Assembly (NCBI RefSeq): GCF_963668085.1 | Contig: NZ_OY764059.1 | Location: 248,001 to 312,000, forward strand | DNA from: an uncultured Ilyobacter sp. | Lineage (GTDB): Bacteria; Fusobacteriota; Fusobacteriia; Fusobacteriales; Fusobacteriaceae | Reading direction: 5' to 3' | DNA length: 64,000 nt | Shown: positions 57,754 through 64,000 of the stretch, one piece after another | Numbering within the stretch: position 1 is the first letter of the stretch | How the letters are laid out: every line of letters begins with the position of its first letter | Notes under the pieces: generated by a model | Database searches by the model: none | The model's input: the letters and a program-made list of their open reading frames with translations, nothing else | Told to the model about the DNA's origin: nothing | Position numbers and translations under genes: made by a program

Positions 57754-58560
57754 ATGGCCATTATTGACAAGAAAAGAGTGAATCAAAATTTTTCAAGAGG
57801 AGCTAAAACCTACGACAACTATGCACAAGTTCAGAGGCATATGGCAGATAAATTGGAAATTTTTGTACATGGATCTAAAAAGGAGTATAACATACTAGAA
57901 GTAGGTTGTGGTACAGGTATCTTTTCTGAGAAAATACTAAAAAGGTTTCCCAATTCAAAAATAGATCTTTTGGATATTTCCCCTGCCATGGTTGAAACAG
58001 CAAAAGACAAGCTAGGTGATTCTCCGAAACTTAATTTTATAGTTGATGATGTAGAGAACTATAGTCCTGAAAAAAAGTATGATTTGATTTTTTCCAATGC
58101 TACATTTCAGTGGATAGACGATCAAAAGAGACTTTTTAGTCATCTATACTCCTTGTTAGACTATGGAGGTAAAATAGCATTTTCTACATTCGGAAACAAA
58201 ACATATTTTGAGCTTAGAGAGAGTTTGAGCACTTTAGATCCAGAATTAAAATATTCTCAAAAATTTGTAAAGCTTGATGAGGTCATTGAAGTAGTTAATA
58301 AGGATTATAGGATTCTTGCTGCTGATGAAGATTTTTTCATCGAAAATTTTGAAAATGTGATGGATTTTTTAAAATCAATAAAGGGAATAGGGTCGAACAG
58401 TGCTCTTTCCAATAAAAGAAATTTTACTAGAGAAAAATTCAGGGCTCTTGATAAGATATACAGGGATAAATTTGGAGATAAGAATAATATAAACGTCACC
58501 AACCACCTGATATACATGGTTTTAGAAAAGGTAAAAATGCTTGATAAAAATCTGAAGTAG
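57754..58560 (+). CDS. bioC: Malonyl-ACP O-methyltransferase BioC
   Basis: Methylates the free carboxyl of malonyl-ACP so that fatty-acid synthase can build the pimeloyl chain of biotin. 268 residues. The N-terminal KKRVNQNFSRGAKTYDNYAQVQRHMAD is the BioC hallmark; SAM motif I is ILEVGCGTGIF (about 48-58), then LLDISPAMVETA and YDLIFSNATFQWI. It starts four bases after bioB. No bioH, bioF, bioA or bioD is present nearby, so the pathway is split over the genome or uses other esterases. Confidence 0.92.
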   Translation: MAIIDKKRVNQNFSRGAKTYDNYAQVQRHMADKLEIFVHGSKKEYNILEVGCGTGIFSEKILKRFPNSKIDLLDISPAMVETAKDKLGDSPKLNFIVDDVENYSPEKKYDLIFSNATFQWIDDQKRLFSHLYSLLDYGGKIAFSTFGNKTYFELRESLSTLDPELKYSQKFVKLDEVIEVVNKDYRILAADEDFFIENFENVMDFLKSIKGIGSNSALSNKRNFTREKFRALDKIYRDKFGDKNNINVTNHLIYMVLEKVKMLDKNLK

Positions 58561-58595
58561 TAAAATAAGAAATTTAAGTTATAGACAATTTAAAA

Positions 58596-58630
58596 AGGGC
58601 CCAAAACCGACTAGGTTTTGGGCCCTAATT
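58596..58630. terminator. Bidirectional terminator between bioC and der
   Basis: AGGGCCCAAAACC / GGTTTTGGGCCCT stem with A/T tracts on both strands. Confidence 0.9.
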
Positions 58631-58635
58631 TTATG

Positions 58636-59955
58636 TTAACTTTCACCTTTTTTCTGTAAGATAATATCAATAGGAGAACCTTCGAATCCAAAGGAATCTC
58701 TAAATTTATTTTCAAGATATCTCAGATAAGAGAAGTGAATGAGATCTGGATAATTACAGAATAAAACAAATCTTGGAGGTGCAGTTGAAATCTGTGTGGC
58801 ATAGTTTATCTTAACTAGTCTACCCTTTCTTGTAGGTGGTGCATTTAGAATCAGAGCCTCTTTAAGAACGGTATTTAAAATACCTGTTGAGATTCTCTTT
58901 GTATATTCGTCGTAAACATTGTCTGCAAGATCTAATAATTTCAGTGTTCTTTGTCCTGTAAGAGCTGAGACAAATTCTACAGGAGCGTAATTCAAGAACG
59001 GTAGTTCTGAAAGAATAAGGGCCTTCATATCCTTCATTGTGTTAGTTTCTTTTTTTAAAGCATCCCACTTGTTCATTACTACGATAATAGGTTTTTTTTC
59101 ATCATATGCGATACCGGCTATTTTTTTATCCTGATCTGTGATTCCTTCTTGGGCATCTAGCATAAGAAGACATACATCTGATCTTTTTATTGTTTTGATA
59201 GCTCTCAACACAGAATAATACTCAAGACTTTCTTCAACCTTTGATTTTCTTCTGATACCGGCAGTGTCAATAAGGATATATTTGTTATGATTGTATTCAA
59301 AAGTAGTATCAATGGCATCTCTTGTAGTTCCAGCGATATCACTTACGATTGCTCTTTCTTTTCCAGATAGCCTGTTTACCAGAGATGATTTTCCTGCATT
59401 TGGTTTTCCTATTATTGCAAGCTTGAGTCCTTCCTCTTCCTCTTCAGGTATCTCCAACTTATTTATATTTTGCACTATTGTGTCTAGCATGTCACCTAGG
59501 TTCAGTTTATGCTCTGCAGAGACAGGCAAGAGATATTCAAATCCAAGAGACCAGAAGTCATAGACGTCGTCGCTTTGTCTCTGAAAATCGTCTACCTTGT
59601 TCACACACAAGATAACAGGTTTATTTTTCTTTCTCAGGATATAAGCTACCTCTTCGTCTAAAGCTGTAACTCCTGCCTTGCCGTCTACAACAAAAAGAAT
59701 TACATCAGCTTCATTTATAGCTACCTCAGCCTGCTGTTTTATCTTTGTCATCATAAAATCTTTGTTTCTAGGCTCTAGACCTCCTGTGTCAACTAATACA
59801 AATTCAGTTCCTAGCCAATCAGTTTCTCTGTAAAGTCTATCTCTTGTAACACCAGGCTGGTCATCTACGATTGCTATTCTATCTCCCACCAGTTTATTAA
59901 AAAGTGTTGATTTTCCTACATTTGGTCTTCCTACTATTGCAACTATTGGTTTCAA
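58636..59955 (-). CDS. der: Ribosome-assembly GTPase Der (EngA)
   Basis: Essential double-GTPase needed for 50S subunit maturation. 439 residues. First G domain: GRPNVGKS (9-16), DTGG, NKVD; second G domain: GKPNAGKS (183-190), DTAG, NKWD; C-terminal KH-like domain (about 355-439). Starts with TTG at 59955 after AAGGAGGG. It lies downstream of ygiQ on the same strand (67-bp gap, no terminator seen), so the two may share a transcript. Confidence 0.96.
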   Translation of the reverse strand: MKPIVAIVGRPNVGKSTLFNKLVGDRIAIVDDQPGVTRDRLYRETDWLGTEFVLVDTGGLEPRNKDFMMTKIKQQAEVAINEADVILFVVDGKAGVTALDEEVAYILRKKNKPVILCVNKVDDFQRQSDDVYDFWSLGFEYLLPVSAEHKLNLGDMLDTIVQNINKLEIPEEEEEGLKLAIIGKPNAGKSSLVNRLSGKERAIVSDIAGTTRDAIDTTFEYNHNKYILIDTAGIRRKSKVEESLEYYSVLRAIKTIKRSDVCLLMLDAQEGITDQDKKIAGIAYDEKKPIIVVMNKWDALKKETNTMKDMKALILSELPFLNYAPVEFVSALTGQRTLKLLDLADNVYDEYTKRISTGILNTVLKEALILNAPPTRKGRLVKINYATQISTAPPRFVLFCNYPDLIHFSYLRYLENKFRDSFGFEGSPIDIILQKKGES

Positions 59956-60022
59956 AATATTCCCTCCTTAATTCTCTTCCATAGGGGATTGTAAAATTGA
60001 TATGTAAAATTAATCATTATAG

Positions 60023-61795
60023 TTAACGATTTTTCCATCTGTTATTTTTAGTTTTTTTAGGTTTAGTTTCAGAAAATGCTGTGCTTTTGTTTGATTTTTT
60101 ATGGCTTTCCTTTGAAACAAGGATATTTTTTTGTTTTTGTTTTTTACCTAAGTCTTTCTCTACAAAAAGTTTTTTACCAGTGTAAGGATCTATCTCGGTG
60201 TAGTACATGAGAGTAGAGTATGTAGATGGGGTAGGGGTAAAGATCTGTACTTGTTCTGGATTTGTATTCAGCTCTTTACTGGCAAATTTCTTCAAATTTT
60301 CCATCTCTTCCTCATTGCATCCTGGATGAGCCGCTATAAGGTAATAGGTCAGGAATTGTTTCATTCCTAAGCGATCATTTATAGAATAAAATTTTTCTTT
60401 AAATTCTTTGAGAATATTTTTTTCCTGCTTACCCATTAGTGAGAGAACTTTATCCTCTGTATGTTCAGGAGCGATTTTAAGTTGTCCTGATACATGATTT
60501 TTTATAAGCTCCTCAAGATAAAGATTACCGCACTTATCGTCACTTAAAATAAGATCGTATCTGAGTCCAGAGGCAATAAAGACTTTCTTTACTCCCTCTA
60601 GTTTATCTAGTTTTTTCAAAAGAGAAACCTGTTCAGAGTGGTCAGGCTTTAAAACAGGACATGTTTTAGGATACATACATTTTTTGTCTCTGCATGCACC
60701 AGATTTAAGTTTTTTTTCACACTCGATTCCATACATATTTGCAGTTGGTCCGCCTACATCTGAGATATAGCCTTTAAATTTAGGCGAAGATACTATAGTC
60801 CTGGCTTCAGAAATTATAGATTCTTCACTTCTGCATGTGACAGTACGTCCTTGGTGGACTGCAATAGCGCAGAAGTTGCACTCTCCATAACAGCCCCTAT
60901 GTGTTGTTATGGAGTTTCTTATGGTTTCAAGAGCTCTTACTTCTCCCAAGGATCGGTAATAGGGGTGTACTTCTCGTTCAAAATCCATTCCGTAAATACT
61001 ATCCATCTCTTCTGAAGTGAAAGGCAAAGATGGAGGGTTTTGAACAAAGTATCTTGTATCCTGCTTTTGAAATATTCCCTTTGCAGTCAAAGGATCGCAA
61101 TTTAGGTAAAAAGTTTCAAAGGCTTTAATAAACTGCTTCTTATCCCCTATACACTCTTCAAATGAAGGAAGCTCAAGGTATCCCTTTCTAGGCTCCTTTG
61201 AGATATAAGCTATTCCCCTTATGTTCTCCCAAGGCTCTCCTCTTTTCATAGCTAGAGCCAGATCGAGCATTGACTTTTCTCCCATACCATAGGAGAGTAT
61301 ATCAGCTTTGGCATTAAATAAAATAGATTTCCTTAGTTTATCAGACCAGAAGTCATAGTGTACTATCCTACGGAGACTAGCCTCTATACCCCCTAAAACC
61401 ACAGGAACTTTATTCTCTTTAAAGTATCTTTTTATGAGATTTGTATATACGATACTAGCCCTGTCAGGCCTTTTATTATTTATTCCTCCAGGAGTAAAGT
61501 CATCACTTTTTCTTCTTTTTTTTGTGGCAGTGTAGTTTGCTACCATAGAATCTACACATCCTGCAGATACTCCCCAAAAGAGTTCCGGAGGGCCTAATCT
61601 TGTGATATCATCAGGAGACGATATGTCAGGCTGGGCGATAACTCCCACCTTGAACCCATATTTCAAAAGCCACTTACCTATAACTGCAGTGCCGTTATAA
61701 GATGAGTCTATATATGTGTCTCCAGAGACTAAAATTACATCAAGGGAATCCCACCCTAGTTTATTCATCTCTTCTTTAGTTGTAACCAAAAACAT
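60023..61795 (-). CDS. ygiQ: YgiQ-family radical SAM protein
   Basis: 590 residues. N-terminal YgiQ domain (KLGWDSLDVILVSGDTYIDSSYNGTAVIG) with a B12-binding-like fold, then the radical-SAM core with C302, C306, C309 (HRGCYGECNFCAI). A further cysteine cluster (GACRDKKCMYPKTCPVL, about 372-388) may bind an additional Fe-S centre. The tail is basic and Lys-rich (KKTKNNRWKNR), hinting at RNA or ribosome contact. The family is conserved, but its reaction is unknown. Start ATG after AAGGTGA. Confidence 0.9.
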   Translation of the reverse strand: MFLVTTKEEMNKLGWDSLDVILVSGDTYIDSSYNGTAVIGKWLLKYGFKVGVIAQPDISSPDDITRLGPPELFWGVSAGCVDSMVANYTATKKRRKSDDFTPGGINNKRPDRASIVYTNLIKRYFKENKVPVVLGGIEASLRRIVHYDFWSDKLRKSILFNAKADILSYGMGEKSMLDLALAMKRGEPWENIRGIAYISKEPRKGYLELPSFEECIGDKKQFIKAFETFYLNCDPLTAKGIFQKQDTRYFVQNPPSLPFTSEEMDSIYGMDFEREVHPYYRSLGEVRALETIRNSITTHRGCYGECNFCAIAVHQGRTVTCRSEESIISEARTIVSSPKFKGYISDVGGPTANMYGIECEKKLKSGACRDKKCMYPKTCPVLKPDHSEQVSLLKKLDKLEGVKKVFIASGLRYDLILSDDKCGNLYLEELIKNHVSGQLKIAPEHTEDKVLSLMGKQEKNILKEFKEKFYSINDRLGMKQFLTYYLIAAHPGCNEEEMENLKKFASKELNTNPEQVQIFTPTPSTYSTLMYYTEIDPYTGKKLFVEKDLGKKQKQKNILVSKESHKKSNKSTAFSETKPKKTKNNRWKNR

Positions 61796-61887
61796 AATAT
61801 CACCTTATTTTTCGAAATTCTACATATTATATCATAAATACTAAAAAAAATGAAGACAGCAAAAGATGGGAGAAGGTGGACAAAATT

Positions 61888-61913
61888 AAAAACCAGCCTA
61901 GGCTGGTTTTTAG
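61888..61913. terminator. Terminator of the hsp20 gene (bidirectional)
   Basis: AAAAACCAGCC / GGCTGGTTTTT stem with a central TA; runs of T follow on the minus strand. Confidence 0.8.
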
Positions 61914-61934
61914 GGTTTATGAGAAGAGTGATCT

Positions 61935-62354
61935 TTAGTCAACTTTTATCTCGGCAATTATATCCTCAGCAGATTCCTGCTTTTCTTGTTTTGGAAGTCT
62001 CACAAAAAGTACCCCGTTGTTATAGCAGCTTGAAATAGATTTCTGATCAGCATCTGAAGGGACATTAAAACTTCTTTCCAAGGCAGAATGACCAAATTCT
62101 TGAGAATAGTAATCTTTTTCCTTGTTTTCCATCTCGTCTATTTCAGCTAGAATAACAAGTCTGTTAGATTCAACTGTAACTTTGAAAAACTCCTTTTTCA
62201 AACCAGGAGCTGCAACTTCGATCTCGTAAGCATCTGGCTTATCTAAGATATTCGCAGCTGGGACTCTACCGCCGTGTTTGAATAACGGATCATCCTCTTC
62301 CATAAAATCATCCATAAAATCACTGCTCAAAATGCCTCTTTTTTTGTCTGTCAT
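61935..62354 (-). CDS. Small heat-shock protein (Hsp20/alpha-crystallin)
   Basis: ATP-independent holdase that keeps denatured proteins soluble. 139 residues. The alpha-crystallin domain covers about 32-128, with AANILDKPDAYEIEVAAPGLKKEFFKV and SFNVPSDADQKSISSCYNNGVLFVRLPK, the A-x-x-x-n-G-v-L motif being recognisable as CYNNGVLFV. A short acidic N-terminus (DFMDDFMEEDDPLF) precedes it. AAGGAGGG lies before the ATG. No CIRCE-type inverted repeat is seen upstream (62355-62592 is AT-rich and otherwise blank). It could respond to an alternative sigma factor, but no motif proves this. Confidence 0.92.
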   Translation of the reverse strand: MTDKKRGILSSDFMDDFMEEDDPLFKHGGRVPAANILDKPDAYEIEVAAPGLKKEFFKVTVESNRLVILAEIDEMENKEKDYYSQEFGHSALERSFNVPSDADQKSISSCYNNGVLFVRLPKQEKQESAEDIIAEIKVD

Positions 62355-62592
62355 AAAATCCCTCCTTTACTTTACTTACTTACCTAAAATGTACCGAATA
62401 AATTTCAGTATCCTTTTGAAATGTAAAATAAAAAAAGAAAAATAATAATAATAATTTGTGATTTTAGTTTAATATAGACCTTGATTTACAAGGGGGAGAT
62501 GTATTTTTTAAATGTTTTCGAGGTATAGAGGGAGAGTCTTAGCGGTGAGGCTATTCTGAAAAAATTTTATATTATTTTGTAAAAAAACATAT

Positions 62593-62622
62593 AAAAAAAA
62601 CCGAGAAAATTTCCCGGTTTTA
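62593..62622 (-). terminator. Terminator of the soluble pyrophosphatase gene
   Basis: On the minus strand AAACCGGGAAA / TTTCTCGGTTT stem (one mismatch), followed by eight T residues. Confidence 0.8.
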
Positions 62623-62627
62623 AATTC

Positions 62628-64000
62628 TTATATAGACTGACTGGCAGCCATAAGGAAAGGTACTAGCTGTTTCTTTCTCGAAACAACTCCCTCTAGCCAT
62701 GCAGAATTATTTTCAAGTGTTGTATTGAATCCGCTTTCCACAAGAGATGCCCACTGACCTAGTGCAATCACCTGTGAACCTGCATTTATAATATCTGTGA
62801 TGGCCAGTATAAATGCATCATATCCATTTTCTGATATCATCTGGGACATTACACTCTCAAGCTCTTCTTTTTTCCCTAATGTTCCTTTGACATCTACTGT
62901 GTTTACCTGGGCAACCGCTACAGACAGCCCGGACATTTTAAACTCTTTCATATCCATGGTTATTATTTCCATAGGACTTTTATCTCCAAGGGAGGTCCCT
63001 GCTATCAGCATATCCATTCCGTATTTTTCATAGTCAAATCCTAAAATTTCAGCAAGCTCCTTAGCGGCCTTGATGTCCTTTTCAGTACATGTTGGAGATT
63101 TAAAAAGAAGTGTGTCAGAAAGTATGGCACTAAGCATAATTCCTGCGACTTCTCTAGAAGGGGATATACCTTCTTCTTTATAAAGGTTAAAAATAATAGT
63201 AGAAGAACATCCCACTGTATCAGCTCTGATGAGAAGGGGTTCATTTGTTTCAAAATTTCCGAATTTATGGTGGTCTACAACTTCTAATATTTTGGCATCG
63301 TCGATTCCGTCAACAGACTGACTTTTTTCATTGTGGTCTACAAGAATTACTTTTTTTCTCGTGAAGTTAATCAGGTTTTTTGATCTGATTGTACCATAAA
63401 TTTTTCCCTCTCTGTCCACCACAGGGAAGTTCGTCTGGTCTGCTTCTTTCATCATATCTTTTATTTCATGGAGAAAATCCTCTTCTTTAAACTGATAAAA
63501 CTTTTTAGAGTGAGACATAATAGAGGATATAGATACTGATTGAGTAATCAGTCTGAAAGTTTTAAACAACCCCTTTTCAACTTTCATAACAGGAGTCTTT
63601 GTGTTCATAGGTTTAGGAGTTTCGTCTCCTTCATTAACACAAAGGATCACAAGTCCGGCTCCTGCAGCGATGGCATTTTCCACTGCATTTTCAACAAGAG
63701 TAGTTGTCACAACTATGTCCCCTTCTTTTACAGAGTCCATCTCAGAGGCGGCTTTGAGTCTTCCCTTTATTATACCTGTAGGGTATTCTCCGCATATGAT
63801 CTCTCCTTTGAGTATGGATTTCAAGTTCTTGTAAAGAGTGGAATAATTATTAAAAAGTTTAGCATGATCCATCTCGAGATAGGTATTTGCAATGTCCGAT
63901 ACATGTATCATACCCACAAGTCTTCTTTCCTCGTCAACAACAGGAAGGCTTGAGAAATTTTCCTTTATCATGAGGTCTAATGCAGATTTTAAAGAGTCAT
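62628..64000 (-). CDS. Family II Mn-dependent inorganic pyrophosphatase with CBS-DRTGG regulatory insert (5' end outside window)
   Basis: Hydrolyses cytoplasmic pyrophosphate to phosphate. The frame stays open to base 64000 (reads ...DSLKSALDLMIKENF), so the first part (DHH motif and one CBS segment) is missing and the ATG at 63971 is internal. Visible in order: CBS end (FSSLPVVDEERRLVGMIHVSDI), DRTGG-like domain (about GEIICGEYPTGIIKGRLKAASEMDSV), second CBS (TNFPVVDREGKIYGTIRSKNLI), then the catalytic DHH part with ILVDHNEKSQSV and VVDHHKFGNF, and the DHHA2 domain to the end. This class is regulated by adenine nucleotides and is typical of anaerobes. It complements the membrane pyrophosphatase at the other end of the window. 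Confidence 0.93.
   Translation of the reverse strand, partial: DSLKSALDLMIKENFSSLPVVDEERRLVGMIHVSDIANTYLEMDHAKLFNNYSTLYKNLKSILKGEIICGEYPTGIIKGRLKAASEMDSVKEGDIVVTTTLVENAVENAIAAGAGLVILCVNEGDETPKPMNTKTPVMKVEKGLFKTFRLITQSVSISSIMSHSKKFYQFKEEDFLHEIKDMMKEADQTNFPVVDREGKIYGTIRSKNLINFTRKKVILVDHNEKSQSVDGIDDAKILEVVDHHKFGNFETNEPLLIRADTVGCSSTIIFNLYKEEGISPSREVAGIMLSAILSDTLLFKSPTCTEKDIKAAKELAEILGFDYEKYGMDMLIAGTSLGDKSPMEIITMDMKEFKMSGLSVAVAQVNTVDVKGTLGKKEELESVMSQMISENGYDAFILAITDIINAGSQVIALGQWASLVESGFNTTLENNSAWLEGVVSRKKQLVPFLMAASQSI

Noticed and set aside
62355..62592. CIRCE heat-shock operator before hsp20
   Set aside because: No TTAGCACTC/GAGTGCTAA inverted repeat is present; only AT-rich sequence is seen.

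Overview
The window reads as chromosome of an anaerobic, Gram-negative member of the Fusobacteriota close to Ilyobacter/Propionigenium. Three things support this. The 16S rRNA has a fusobacterial character. The ATP synthase c subunit carries the full Na+-binding set Q32/V63/E65/S66/Y70 known from I. tartaricus and P. modestum. The DNA is AT-rich, yet the gene content includes outer-membrane functions (KdsC, an AsmA/DUF748-type protein). Species assignment is inference from recalled sequences, not from a search.

Layout. 1-7.9 kb: the 3' end of a K+-dependent membrane pyrophosphatase, then dnaG, rpoD, a second divergent sigma-70 gene, a NIF3/DUF34 gene and a TPM-like membrane protein whose stop codon lies inside the P1 helix of the RNase P RNA. 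8.3-13.5 kb: one rRNA operon (16S-23S-5S, no spacer tRNA, clear processing stems). 13.5-19.3 kb: rplS, a 49-residue zinc-ribbon protein, and lepB-rimI-purB-Gx transporter-glmM. 19.5-27.6 kb: a methyltransferase and the complete Na+-type ATP synthase operon (atpZ-atpI-atpBEFHAGDC). 27.6-30.9 kb: a large AsmA-like protein on the minus strand. 31-35.5 kb: a non-coding repeat, a small orphan gene, and an orphan solute-binding protein next to a sensory diguanylate cyclase. 35.6-43.9 kb: coaE, then a run of U32 protein, pgpA, cinA, XRE-cupin regulator, kdsC and a fused FakA-FakB protein. 44-46.4 kb: a PTS-IIA/CBS regulator with an ArsB/NhaD-type ion transporter. 46.5-47.2 kb: an IS200-like element. 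47.3-49.1 kb: birA-mnmA. 49.1-52.5 kb: aconitase-like hydratase and isocitrate dehydrogenase (minus). 52.8-54.5 kb: an inverted copy of the 31-kb repeat and a fresh IS4-family insertion with a 7-bp target duplication. 54.5-64 kb: Xaa-Pro peptidase, a GntR regulator with a 31-bp palindromic operator, bioB-bioC, then der, ygiQ, hsp20 and a CBS-containing soluble pyrophosphatase (minus, cut by the window end).

The genes mostly serve information processing, envelope building and sodium/pyrophosphate energetics. No CRISPR array, toxin-antitoxin pair, restriction system, prophage or biosynthetic cluster was recognised. The best candidates for something under-described are the second sigma factor, the PTS-IIA/CBS plus ion-transporter pair, the FakA-FakB fusion and the binding-protein/diguanylate-cyclase pair. 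Many starts here are TTG or GTG (atpF, atpA, atpD, purB, glmM, mnmA, der and others). Starts were chosen by Shine-Dalgarno position, and several open frames extend further upstream than the true gene.
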